This document shows positions 1-12,900 of a DNA stretch of 64,000 bases, in pieces. A program made the position numbers and the translations under genes. The DNA is from Paramecium tetraurelia. Its lineage: Eukaryota; Ciliophora; Oligohymenophorea; Peniculida; Parameciidae. Within the stretch, counting starts at the first letter, position 1. Every line of letters begins with the position of its first letter. The notes under the pieces were generated by a model that saw only the letters and a program-made list of their open reading frames with translations, did no database searches and was not told the DNA's origin. The stretch is taken from the NCBI RefSeq assembly GCF_000165425.1, contig NW_001798970.1, positions 63,453 to 127,452 on the forward strand. The letters are read 5' to 3'.

Positions 1-139
1 GAATTAAAAAATCTTCTAACATATACAAACTTCCTCTCTGATTTAGTAGGTGGACTTTTAAAGGAATCTGAAAAAAAATGATGACCTAAACTACTGTGAT
101 TTTGAAACTAGCCTACTATTTCGCTCTATTCAGTATTGA
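1..139 (+). CDS. 3' end of a truncated unknown gene
   Basis: Reading from base 2 with TAA/TAG as Gln gives an open stretch of 45 codons ending at TGA 137-139. It has mixed, non-repetitive composition (Asp, Asn, Cys, Leu, Ser), which suggests a real C-terminus rather than AT-rich noise. The rest lies off the left edge, so no domain can be named. It would be convergent with the K+ channel gene on the minus strand. Confidence 0.38.
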
Positions 140-663
140 AATAAACCCTATTTTTTGGTGTTTTCCCTTCCTAAATCATAAAATCCTATATAATAAATAA
201 AATTAATGAGACAATAACCTTAAAAACACAAAGATTTCAATGTTGAATTTGAAATATAATGAAATATCATAAATTAGACTAAAAATTTCAAAGGTTTTTC
301 TATTTTTGTATTTTTTGTCAAAAATTATTGACATTATGTTTCATATTCAGATAAAAACTTAAAAAAATCAAAATTAAATTAATTGTATTTTTTACTTGAT
401 AAATACATATTAATAATTGAAATTCCTCTGTCCATCTAGAATGCTTAGATTTCAGACTCTGTACTACTTCAATTATTGTGAAATTTAAGAAGTCTTTAAT
501 TATTAAGATTTTAAATTCAGATAATTAAAAAAACGTTATCAAAATATTAAAATTAAAAATAAACTATATATATAAAATAAAACTGATTGATTTTACATTA
601 TAATAGAGTTTTTTAAAATACTACAGAATATGAATAATAATCATATCACTCAATTAAATAATG
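140..663. other. intergenic, nothing recognised
   Basis: AT-rich DNA between two convergent gene ends. I see no open frame with protein-like composition, no RNA gene and no repeat worth naming. Confidence 0.5.
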
Positions 664-3353
664 TCATTTAACAACGTTATCAGCAGAAAAACATACTACT
701 GGTTTTCTTTTATTCATTAATAAGAAAAATCCAACTGAAGATAGATTAAACTGTTTAATTATATCACCAGGATATTAAAAATACTAAATGAATTTTTTAA
801 GTATATTTAGATTTTCGAGAAAGTTTTTCTATTTCACAATTGAAAAGTTATCTTTCCTAAAATAAAACTTATATGCTTTTGGACTTTCAAATTCTAAGTC
901 GTCTATATACTATTTATTTGATAATTTTTATATGATTAATGACATATCAATTTGATACTTATCAAACTATTTGCTAGCTATTTAACTTATATTCTTACAT
1001 CTTTATTCTAAAATTTATAAAGTCATGCTAACCTACCGTTATTCTATCTGCTTTTCATATTGAACATATGTTTAAATTAAAAAATAAGGATAAACTTTAT
1101 TTATTGATATCAATTTATTAACAAGACGCTGAAACTTCTTTTTAATTAATTTTTAAGTTTGATCTTAAATTGAAAAATATCTTTCCCTTTTATTTTATTG
1201 ATGATGATGATTGATGTTCTAAAATGAAGTCGTTTATTTAATGTTACGTTTTAATTGCTAATCTTCATCTATGTTATACATGTGATCAAATCTATATAAT
1301 TAAAACAACATCGGCTCATCCTTCTGAATTAATAAAGCACATTATTCAAGCCTTTTTTTATTCAGAATTAATGAATTCACTTTTTTTCTACCTCTATCCA
1401 ATGGGTTCCTACATTGCTGCTAAGGATATAAATGTTTTTTAATGATAAACTCCTTATTCGGAACAAATTTGATTAATGGGCATTCAATTAATTTATGAGA
1501 TTGCTTCCCACAAGAAAAACATGTAACAGTGAAATACTAATCATCTTAATAAAATATCATTTTATCTCTTACAGCACAAAACAATTCTTAATCCTCTGGA
1601 TGTTCTTGTAATATTTTTAAAAAATTTCTCCGCTTTAATATCATGGCCTTAGTAAATCCAACACTTTTATAGCTCTCTAAAGACTCAGTACCCATTATAA
1701 AGTTCTTAATCCCAATGGAAGCCCCCTTATTAACAATCCCTAAATTTATCTTTCTACCTTCTTGTAAACAAATTTGAATTGAACCATCCTCAATATAATA
1801 GAGTAAGATATCATTAGTTGACTTTAAATCCTATTCTGGGGTTAGAAGCACTTCCTCCACCTCCTTAATTAATTGCCTTTTAAATTAATCACTAAATGGT
1901 ATTTTAAATAATGTGCACTGATCAAATATTTTCTGATGGGCTTCACCTATTAATTATTGTCTCAGAAATTCAGATAAAGAATCAATAATTTCCTTCTCTT
2001 CTTCAGATTAAGATATAACTTTGTTTTCCCAATAATATGTTAAGTACTATCTTATTTTCATTTTCAAACCCAAAGACATTGAACTCTTATTCATATAAGA
2101 ATTGATAATCCTTAACTTCCTCTTTCTTTCTTCGGAAAAAGCTGAAATTTCTTTGATAATATTTCCGACTGTATTAACACTATAAGGGAGCTGAATACTT
2201 GAAATCATAATTAAGACAATGGACACGATTTTCTCAAGACTAGATTGTGGGGTCACGTCTCCATAACCAACTGTGAACATTGTCACTGCTGTATAATAAA
2301 AGGCCTATAGATATTGGATGTTCCATTTCTATTCGTACATGTTAGTCGCCATGATCCAGCTCTTTCCGTCATAATTTTCAATGCTATATCTTCCAATCTA
2401 ATTTATTACATTAAAGTTACCCAAAACCAAAAACATGAAAATAAATGAATCACATAAAATAAAAAGGCTATCAATTTAAATAAAGCAACAAATGAGGATG
2501 TTTTCTTTGAGATGTTCAATCCTTCCTCATAATTTGTTGCATAGTTTATTATAGTCTTGTGATGAACTAAAAATATCAACAAACCGACATTTATTACATT
2601 ATTCTCAACATCAAGTGAAATATTGACAAATCTGTCTGTAATGAAATAAATTAACAACTAAAACACTGATAACCACTATAAACCATAAGTGTTATATAGA
2701 CTCTGTTTCACAATCTGGATTCTGGAGGTAACCGCTTCTCCGTTTGAAAAGTACACTGTATTTAAACTGATCAATAAATCAAATATTAAAATAAGCAGAA
2801 AAAGTATTGAGATGTATTTAAAATCGCGGAATATGAACTGCTATTGAACCCATGCTAAATCAATAGGGATTATGTATAAAAAATATAATCTTGCAGTAAC
2901 AGCAACTATATCCCATATCATTTTTATATATTAGCTGGGATGTATTAAAGGTAGTTTTTCTAGTTAAAAAATAAATGTTTCTTGTAGCTTTTAAAAAAAC
3001 CTTAGTTATTTCTGATTTAGTTAAGAAAGCGTAGATGACTTTCTTTAAGAAAAAATCTCGTCGGAAGACCCCTTATCCCCAATTAATGACAAATGAAAAT
3101 TTCTTATTTTTTTTGTTTTGCGAACAGGATCTAACAAATTATCAGTGAATTTCTTGACATAATCATTCTTTTTTTCATAATTGAAAGGCTTCTTTCCATT
3201 TGTTTGGAAGAAATAAATATCAGCATAAAAAGGAGGTTATTTTTGAAATATCTATTTACTACTGTTAATTTTAGCACTGTATAAACCTGATTCGCTTTAT
3301 TCTGACAACAATTTCGCCTCGACTCCTGGGGCGATTGTATTTTTTTGATTCAT
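664..3353 (-). CDS. cyclic-nucleotide-gated-type voltage K+ channel
   Basis: Membrane K+ channel of the EAG/CNG-like class that is very abundant in ciliates. From ATG 3353 to TGA 664 it codes 888 residues once one 23-nt GTA...TAG intron (2398-2420) is removed; the length then fits the frame exactly. An N-terminal cytosolic part is followed by six hydrophobic helices and the selectivity filter TVGYGD at about residues 352-357. A cyclic-nucleotide-binding fold follows (about 440-590). Just after it, near residue 604, lies C-x2-C-x4-H-x4-C-P, a zinc-knuckle-like motif. The last 270 residues are Gln/Lys-rich and of unknown role. The filter makes K+ selectivity likely; whether cAMP or cGMP binds cannot be told. 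Family assignment is firm, the exact orthologue is not. Confidence 0.9.
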
Positions 3354-4837
3354 ATTTAATTATTATATTTATAATAATCTTTACTTTCTGAAACCAAAAT
3401 GCGATAATTCGCTTAATTTTGGAACTATCTATCTGAGTAAAATCTGAATTTGGATTAAATTTAACAAATTAATTGAAAAACTCTATATAAAGAAAGTTGA
3501 TTTTTCAAAACTTAACATACACTTTAAAAATATTAATGAATAGGTTTAATACAGGTAGATTAAATGCTCTTAAAATTATGTAAATAGATTAAGTGATACC
3601 CAATTTGATAAATTTCATTTTTTAATTATTCATTTCCCAAAGTCATTTAAATTAAACTCTTTTCATTTTATAATTTAGTTTTCAAGACTCTCAACTTTAT
3701 TGATCAAACCTAAATATAGTAAATTAATTATCAATAAATAAAAGTTCTTTGACTCAATATTATAAAGTGATCAAACAAATTAAATTATCAACGACTTGAC
3801 TTAATAAAAATATAAAAATTATAACCAAATTATTGATTATTATTTGCATTTAAACAAAGTCGCAATATATTGGAATTAGCTAATTAAATTGATTACCTTT
3901 TTAATGATCCTTTATCACTACGACTTTTATTTCAAATTCCTTGATAGTACATTAAATTAATAGTTTTTGATTAAGTCTAAATATTTTATTTTGATTTAAT
4001 CTCAAAATGAAAAGAAATATACTGAAAATGCAGTCATTTAAAATATTATTTATAACTAATACCTATAAAATAGTATTATGAGGTTGGATACCTTGCTTTA
4101 ATATAATGTTTATAGAAATCACTGTCAAGATATTAATCTTGAATAAAATAATAAAATTCTTTAAATTATTTTAAATGCAACTTATAATGCTAAATAACCA
4201 TAGAATTGTATAAATTTTAATAATATCGTTTTATATTACTTTAGATATTTGATATATGCTGAAATCTCTAATAATATTTAAAACAAATAAGTTAACAATA
4301 TAAAATTAAGAGATTCGTATTAATAGTAAATTAAAAAAGATTATTCTTAATTTGACTATTTAATTATTTTCAATTTTATTAATTAAAAGTTAACCTTATC
4401 TCTGAGCAACCTTTTCTATAGTATGTTTTCTATAATTTTGATATTTAAATAAGATAAGATGGAGTAATATGAATAAATTAAATATATCAAATATCTTCTA
4501 TTCTATTAAGAATCCCTTATCAAAATTAATATCAATTTGGTTTAATTTTTGTTTTCTTACTTAAATAATAAATAGCATTCAATGAATTACTTAATCATTT
4601 TATTATCATGTAGAATATTGGTTATAGAAAATAATTTGTACATGATTTTAATCAAATAGTATCCATAATAAATAAGATATGTTAGCTTATATTTAAAGGA
4701 TTTTGGTGATAGGATCTTGTTGGTTGAAAAAGATTTGAGATAATAGATTTTAAGCTAATCTAATAAATAATGTGGGATTGCAAGTTGATGAATGATATTT
4801 AAATATATTCTAAAGAACGTGTTTATTAAATAATTTA
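3354..4837. other. long AT-rich gene-free stretch
   Basis: Nearly 1.5 kb between two divergent genes, much longer than most spacings in this window. Both strands give only short, low-complexity Leu/Ile/Asn/Lys frames. I see no RNA gene or repeat. It must hold the promoters of the K+ channel (-) and the Sey1-like gene (+). Confidence 0.5.
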
Positions 4838-7607
4838 ATGATTAAGAATTAAGGAGACAGATATCATCTTATTGACAAAAATGCTTTGGAGGAGAAGAAG
4901 TTAGATAGTAATGAGTTAACAGAATTTGTAAAATCATCAGGGCTAATCGATATAGGGAAAAAATACAATATTGTGTCAATTATAGGTAGTCAAAGTACAG
5001 GGAAAAGTACATTGCTTAACTACCTTTTTGGAACACAATTTGATGTTTAGAATAGGTAATAAAGTGTGGGTTAAACTACTGTTGGTATTTGGATCTCTAA
5101 AGATGTCAAAAATAATGTTGTAGTTTTGGATGTGGAGGGATCAGATTCTGTAGAGCGAAAATCAGGAGAGAATGTAAGTGATCCTTATTAATACTTAGAT
5201 GGTTGAAAATCAAACAGCATTAATGGCATTAGCTATGTCGCATTGCTTTATCATCAATGTATTTGTTAATGCCTTAGGCTAACATACGAGTTGTTAATTA
5301 TCCATCATCAAAATCATTATGCAATAGAATTTGAAGCTATTTCAATAAGACACTGTTAAGCACATTATTTTTGTTGTAAGGGATTGGGATGAGGAGTATA
5401 ACTATGACGAGGCTTCTCGTAAATTGAATGGTTATTTATTGAACATATGGAATGAGATACCAAAAGTAAGAATTCGAATCCACTATAATAGCCTGATCAA
5501 TATAGGGAGACAGATTTCCATGAATTATTTAGTGTTTAAGTAGTTACACTAGTCTATTACAAATTGAAAAACGAGTTTGCTGAATAAACAAACTAACTTC
5601 ATTCAAAATTAGCCAACTAATAGGATCCCAATTTCATTTTTAAAGATTTTGATTATGAGAAAAATGTGAGATGGTCAGACATGCCATAATATTTATCCAA
5701 TATTTGGGTGGTCATAGCAAATAATAAAGATTTGAATTTACCAAACGAGAAGATTCTGATTTCCAATATGAGATGCTAGTAAATCAAATTGGAAGCATTG
5801 GAAGGAGTCAAGGATTTAACTGAGGTATAATTGCTATAATTTAATATAGGATTTATAAAATAGAGTAAGAACCTAGTTTGTGGAAAATTTTGGTTAATAA
5901 TGTTTATCAATTTTGGGTGTGGCTCAAAAAATATATGACAAAGATGCCAAAGATTATCATGCTGATGTTTATAAAGAAAAGGAAAAGGAGTTAAGAGACG
6001 AATTGATGAACAAATTCTACACTTACTTTTAAAGATAGACTGAATCACTTAAGCAACATTATATGAATAGGTTATCAGAGAATCTTGAGACATTGAAGAG
6101 AGAAAGTATTTAATAACATGATTGGATTAGGTATCTACGATTTACCTGATAAGTTGAACGAAGTGGATTTGTTAAAAGTGAACTTCGAAGAATCATTATC
6201 AAAATCTGTAATTGAAAAGGGATTGTGGTAGGAGTAAGACCATGTTGGATTCTTTAATTAATAATTCGATAATCAATTAAAATCATTTGTTGAAGCCTAA
6301 TTAGCATCATTTAAATAACAATTGGACAACATCATCAAATCAGAATGTGACAAGATTGTGAGTTAACAAGTCCTCAATATCTCACCAAAATTTTGGTCAT
6401 AAATTGATGCAGATTATTATACTATGATTTCAGATAAATATTCAAAATATGATGCATTACTATCAGGATTGAGAGTTCAATGGAAACAAATTGATGATTA
6501 TTTGAGTAAGTTCGAAGAAGATAGTTTTCATAATCTCAAATAAGTAATTGCAGTAGCCAGTGGTAGATTTAAAGATTAGTTATTCCAACAATTCAAAGCT
6601 TAATTCGTTAGAACTGAAGATGGACAACCTAGAAATTGGTAGAAAACAACTGAAGAAGAGATATTCCATATTTATACTGAAGCAAGAGACAAGGTCTTCT
6701 CATTCTTAGACATACTCAGAATTAGAAAAGTTAAATTCATAAGAATACAATAAACCATGAAAAAAATAGCAAAAACTCATTTAGCTCCTTTCACTCCTTT
6801 AAAGGAAAAAATCTCATATTAAATCTCCGCAGATACTGATTCTGATGATGTTGTACTGAACGAAGTTTTTTATACATAAGTGAAAATGCAATTGGCAGAA
6901 GACATCGATGTATAATATTAAGATGCCATTCAAAAACATGTATACATGCTGTAATTTCTTAGAAACAAGATTTCCTATAGAACATTCCAAAGCCATTTTG
7001 GTTCCTATTATTATTCTTCATGTATGATGATGTCTTAAGATGGATGGGTAATCCATTGTTCCTCTATCCAATCTTGATAATCTTATGCTTTATTGGATTT
7101 TGCATTGCTATAGGTGAAATATAGTTGCTATCCTTTATTAGGTCTACATAGTCTACCCAAACTAGCATTTTAAACGGTCTTTAGAACAATTAATTAGGCT
7201 TTGTTACCCCTAATATTTGGAGGTATTTCAAAATTAAAAACAAGTTGAATGATTATTTTAATAATCTATAATAAATATATTAAATGTTGACTAAAAGTGT
7301 AAAAGGGGACTAATTGCATTAAACAATCACTACAGTATCGATAACATAATTAACCCTAGATAAATTACAGATCGATAATAAATTCAGAGAAGAGATAAGG
7401 CGATATCCCTCAATACATGAATGGAAAATGCAAAATAAAACTTCGCAAAGAAAAAAATTATTTGCCTTACTTGAACATAAGAGAACCCTCTCTACCGACA
7501 TTGAAATCACCTGCTAATAAACAATAACAGCTAAACAGCATGAGTTGGATATCATTAATTTAAGTCTAAAATAGACCCAGAGATAAGTCGATCTCTATTG
7601 CCAATGA
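4838..7607 (+). CDS. SEY1: Sey1/RHD3/atlastin-like ER-fusion GTPase
   Basis: Dynamin-like GTPase that fuses ER tubules. Removing five introns (5174-5198, 5466-5491, 5825-5849, 6106-6130, 6940-6962; 23-26 nt, all GTA...TAG) gives exactly 881 residues, the usual size for Sey1. The P-loop GSQSTGKST is at about 50-58. A G3-type DVEGSD follows, and the family's RD guanine motif appears in VVRDWDEE. A long helical middle domain leads to a C-terminal membrane hairpin ([12 protein letters not shown]..., then a second hydrophobic segment) and a cytosolic tail of about 140 residues. The start ATG 4838 is the first in frame, just ahead of the conserved N-terminal strand. Upstream frames are closed or low complexity. 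Nothing looks broken. Confidence 0.93.
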
Positions 7608-7889
7608 AACCTATTTTCAAAGAACCAGATAGGCTAGTTTTTTAGATAATCTCCTTAAATAACTAAATAAAAATAAAAGATAATCTTGAATTTTGATTAT
7701 TACATATGACTTCGTAAAATAGTGTTTCTGTTTAATGAGCATCAATTGTACAACCAATTTAATATTTTTAATGTTTCTGCATAGATAGAAACTATTTCCA
7801 ATTTAGGAGGATTCTACTTTTAACTAATCAAATAGTAATAATTAATAAATAATTAATATATGTGAAATATAAACATAGTTTGTTGTCCA

Positions 7890-8732
7890 TCATTTTTTTG
7901 GAGAAGGAGAACCAGCATTTTCGTTGTCCTCTTGTTAAAGCTTTTCCAGAAATCTCTCAAAGTCCTTCATTCTAATTTTCACAGTCGAAATACTAGATGT
8001 TGATCTTTGAGTCATGGATCGATGGGATAGAAGCTTAACAATTTAATATGGATTTGTACTGATAATAAACTGCTGTTCCTCTTTATTGACTTTTTGTTTT
8101 CTGCTCTAAACAGCTATCTAAATGTATCGAAATCCAAACTCTCATTTGAAACTTCTAATTATTCCAATAATTCATCGATATCGAAATTCAAATCGAATTC
8201 GACCGACAATATTTCGATTATTTTATTTTTATGCACATATCCACTCGCATCAGGTTCGCCTCCCAGTGCCACAAATGCATCAACTACAATCATATTGTAA
8301 TTCACTTACTAAATTCACTATATTATATTTATTCCTCATTCTCCTTGACTTTGTTCTCAAAGTCCTTGCAAACTCTGGTGATATACAATAAAGTTTGAAA
8401 ATCAAGTTTTGCTGTATTTCTGTCCTCAATTTCCTTGAAGATCTTCTCCTTGCAATTTTGATTTATTTCAAAACCAAATTCTTATCAAAGAAATACTAAA
8501 TACCCTTTAACAAATCCATCGTGTCGTGGTAAGTTAAGAATCCAACCTTGTTATAATCCATACGTTTGAACATCTTCATTAGAGTATCAATTTCATTCTT
8601 CTGCAAATCGCAAGTTGTTGTATATTTTAGCAAAGAATTATAATCTATCTAAATGCTTTTGATATTGCTCTAATTGATTTTCTAAGAAGACTATTGCTCT
8701 ACAACCTATAAACTATTCACATTATTATCCAT
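7890..8732 (-). CDS. EF-hand protein with one apparent frameshift
   Basis: Calmodulin-like protein of about 264 residues, perhaps axonemal, but I cannot name the orthologue. One EF loop (DYNKVGFLTYHD) is followed by a second unit ending in DRNTAKLDFQTL, then DAFVALGGEPD and a degenerate third loop around SLDFDTF. Two introns are inferred: 8284-8309 (GTA...TAG) and 8481-8503, which ends in AAG; without the second the EF helix is lost. After LFRAENKK the good frame (VNKEEQQF...SPSPKK) continues only if one A is missing from the A5 run on the minus strand (plus T5 at 8091-8095). Either the assembly dropped a base or this copy makes a shortened protein. The coding signal resumes cleanly to TGA 7890-7892. 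Confidence 0.68.
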
Positions 8733-9654
8733 TTCAAAAAACCCAAATTTTATATTATAAAAATATTCAATCTAAAAGATATAACTTAAATATTGGATCA
8801 TCACTTTATTGATTAGAATCTCAATTAGAATACTGCTACTCTAAGTAGCCTAATAGATGAGAATGGATTTTACAATAATATAAGTATTTATGTATATAAA
8901 TCACTTAATGAAAGATCTATTAACACAGAATAATAATTTTACAATTATTACTTTTAACAAAAATTATTTGCATTGTTCTAATTTGCTCATTTCGATTAGA
9001 TTTATTTGAAAGATAAGATTCTACTAAAATCAAAATGAATCAATTATCCATTAAACAATAAAAGATTTAGATAAATACAAAAGTGAATTCTGGAAATAAA
9101 ATAAGTCCAGAATAAATGGAAGTCGAAGAAATGCTTAATGATAATATAAATTAATAACGAATTTTACTGCAGAAACATAGCATCAAATTAGTTAAGTGAT
9201 TTAAGTAAATCACTTAATTTATTTAAAATTCAAATCAATTTATGTTTTTTAATGATAAAATGAATAGAATAAATAGTGCTTTATATTTAGAATAGCTATA
9301 AATATTTCAAATGCAATTGAAGTTCGAATGTACATCTTAAATTGAAATTATCCAATTGAAATTCTGCTAAATTTGAATGAAAAAAGAAAAAATATCAATA
9401 GACAACTTATTTCAAACTTAAAAATCCAATTATATTTCCCAGAAAGAAAGGTGAATAAATGCACCAAAAACTAGAATGTTGCATTTAAAAGAATAAACGA
9501 TTTTCTACAATAAGAAACATAGATAACTTTCCAAATCTTAAGCGAGACTCTATCCAAATATTGAAAATGCCTTATTCCTAAAATTAGACAAGTATGCAAG
9601 AAATAGTTAATTTCAACAATAAAATTTGACACTATAATATAAAATTGACTGTCT
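8733..9654. other. weakly coding stretch with two short plus-strand frames
   Basis: Two short plus-strand frames have protein-like, Gln-rich composition: 9035-9199 (54 residues) and 9459-9629 (56 residues; open further upstream to about 9390). I could not join them with a clean intron, and neither resembles a family I know. They may be one small gene with unresolved introns, a decayed gene, or chance. Nothing else was seen here. Confidence 0.3.
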
Positions 9655-9867
9655 TCAACTCAGCTTTTTTAACAACTCTTATGCCTTTTTCTCTTTGACT
9701 TCTCTTTACTTAATAATTTTCTTCTTTTATTAATCGAATTAATCTGGATTCACCATGTATGACGATACAACTCCTGCTAAAAAGGTAGCCACTATGTAGG
9801 CAATAAGTGAATATAATATCAAGCCCCAGAAACTGTTAATTGCTGGGAAGTATGCAAAAATATTCAT
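9655..9867 (-). CDS. small single-pass membrane protein
   Basis: An intronless frame of 70 residues. A hydrophobic N-terminal helix (about 10-38, containing WGLILYSLIAYIVATFLAGV) is followed by a highly charged Lys/Gln/Glu tail ending KKLS. That shape suggests a one-helix anchor with a cytosolic helix. It lies 111 bp downstream of the large TmcB-like gene on the same strand. I do not recognise the family. Confidence 0.58.
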
Positions 9868-9978
9868 TAAATTATTTTTTCGATAAATATATAAGTCAAA
9901 TGATTTTAATTAAATCAGAATCAAAAGCAGCTTTGAATTTATTTAGCAATAATAATATTTATATTATTTACAAATCAT

Positions 9979-12900
9979 TCAAAAAAAATATGTTCTTATG
10001 TTGATTAATTTTTGTTTGATTACAGAATTATCCAATTTGTTTTCAGGAATCATCAATATCAAATATTTATATTAGTTAATTTCTACACCCGATGCTTTAA
10101 TTAAGTAACCATTTATTATGAATAAGAAAAGCATTAAACTAAAAATAATTAAAAATTACATAGACCCTAAGACGTAGTAATATGTTAAGACTTTCTCAAT
10201 GATTAACTAACTGGCTTTTTCATTTCCATCTATTAACAATCCCTGACTCTAGTCAATTATCTGTTAAATATCTATAACATATTAAATAAAAATGTTAACA
10301 AATAATCTTTAGCTGATAGTTTATTTTAGCAATTCTAAATCAGTTTCAAATAGTCCATTTAACTTCTCTGATTCGAATTCACTTATCGAAAACTAATAAA
10401 TATTTTAAATCATTCCATTTACTCCTTCTTTTAAGAATTATGCATAAGATTCATTTTAAAATTATCTTACAATACAAAATGGTAAATCATATATCTAACA
10501 ATAATCTGAATTGAAAGAATCTACAATTTAATTGATCGAAGATGAATCAATAAAATCATATTAAACTATAGATTCAGTGATATCTAAAATTACAGTTGGC
10601 AATTGATCAATTATTTCAAAATACTTTTAAATAATTAAGAATTATTCTGTTTTATTTCTAAAATTATTAATTAATGGTTCAGTTTTAATAATCTATCCTA
10701 ATGTAATGCTCGAACCAACCTTCTATTAGAATAATAAAAATTGTTTGTTAACAGTAACCGATGGTATATATGAATCAAATAAATTCAAGAGTAAAATGTA
10801 TCCACCAACAAAGAAAACAATAAAAAAAATTAAAATCAACGCTTCAATAAATATTAAAAAAGTCTCTTTAAATGATTTTTCAATACTATTTGATCCACTT
10901 TTTCTTTTATTTTTTGTTGGTGAAATCTCTTTTATGAATTGATTTTATTTATGACTCCACAAATCATAAAAATTATATTGTTTCCATTACTAAGTTTTCC
11001 AACTATCAATAATTATTGTAAGAGTCGCTATCTATTCAACTATTTCCTCCTAAGTTAATCTTTAAAGTAGAGCAACCAATTTTGATTTGAGACTTGATTT
11101 AGCTGACACTACCTTAAAAATAAAGGTAAATATGGTTATGATCATCAATAAACCAGTAATTAGAATTACTATAAAAACATTGCTCAATTGAATATCTTCA
11201 AATTGTTAAACAAATTCATCTGAGTATATTAGAAATTTGTAGATCAAATAAAATATCTGTTCTTAAAAATAAGAAGGCGTTTACCTTATTTATTCAAAAT
11301 CATATGAGAGGTTACTTAAAATTCTGTTTCTTAAGAAAGACAATTAGTTTTCCTATAAACGATTAAAATAAATAAAACATCTCTCAAAATTGGAATCATT
11401 TGCATATTTATCAAGATAGATGCAACTCTATCTTTCTAGATCTAATTAATCAGTTATTACAGCTTAATACGATTCAGAAAGACTTTAATTTAGCGATTCT
11501 TACAAATAAGGACTTAAGGTATAAATTTTTAATCCCTATAAATAGGTAGACTATATTAATTGATAGTTAGAAACTATAATTTTATTTAAAGTCTAAATAG
11601 ACTTCAGTTCATATATTTATTCTTTGAATTCTGAAAACTGATTCTAAACCAATATAGTATTTATGACGATATATATTAAAATTAAAATTTCCAATATCCA
11701 CGTTAAAGTCTTTGCATTTGCCAATAATCGAATATTATTACTGGCATCCACTATTTCTCTTATTAAATCAATTTAAAGAGAACTGACTTTTTGACTCATT
11801 TACTTATGATCATTCTAGTCAATATCCTTAGAAGTTTAAAATGATTTTGAAATATAATCAGCATTATCATTTTCACCCTTATTATCATTGGCAAACTCCT
11901 ATATTGGGTCCTGTTTAAACCTTGAAATTTCTACCATATCTCTTTCTAATTGATTTAAAATATCGTAATCCTTATTCACTTATTCTTGAACTGATAACTA
12001 TGGTAAAACAAATTCAGTCTTCTACATGGATCCTCTGAATGATTATTAACCAGAAAGTAATTGCCTGTGTGTTTGTCTCTACGTCAATATGAAAGGTGTT
12101 TTTGACTAATTTTGACTAAAATTCATTTATTTTGATGAATTTTTATCTAAAACTCCTTCATAATCTATCTCTGGATCATCAAACAGCAACTTTTCTACAA
12201 GCAACTATTGGTGCAGATTATTAAAAACTTAAATTTCTCTAATTTGATGTCCTTCTGATGAGATTTAGTCAGATTCCTATTATTCTAATTAATATGACAT
12301 AGTTAATGATAAGGTTTTGGCAGCAGATTTATTTTAAGAAGTTGAGATCAAAGTATTAGCTGCATCTGTCAACCTATAATCTTATATTTATAATAAAAAG
12401 TAAATCTTATTGTAAATTTTGGTCATTTAAATAGTATAAGCCATTTCAATCCTTTGTTTAACTTCACTAAATTTATAGGTTGTTCTATTATTTAAAATGA
12501 GAAAGAATTTATCTTGAAAGTTAGGATCCAACAAATTGACATAGATATTATCAATTGTATATTCATTAATTAGTTCTTCTTGCTCAGCTTTTTGATTTAC
12601 AAGTTTCATTTGATTAATTAGAAACTAAGTTTGAACTATACAGTCGTTATTATTGTTTGGAAATTCCCAAAAAGATCTGACATTTATTAATTAGTAATTT
12701 TGTGAACTTTAAATATTTTCTTACAATTATTTTAGTTATTGAGGTATTTATTGAATATAATGAAGAATTTGACCTCCCTTCTCAACAATATCTTGGAGTC
12801 TATAATGCTTTTAATTATTTTCAGATATCAATTCCCCCATAAAGTTGAATATTTTTTGAGTAACTCCCATAATTATGCCATCCTAATCAAAGACAATGTA

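Noticed and set aside
8094-8391. Two overlapping plus-strand frames over the EF-hand gene
   Set aside because: The minus strand carries recognisable EF-hand loops; these are its shadows.
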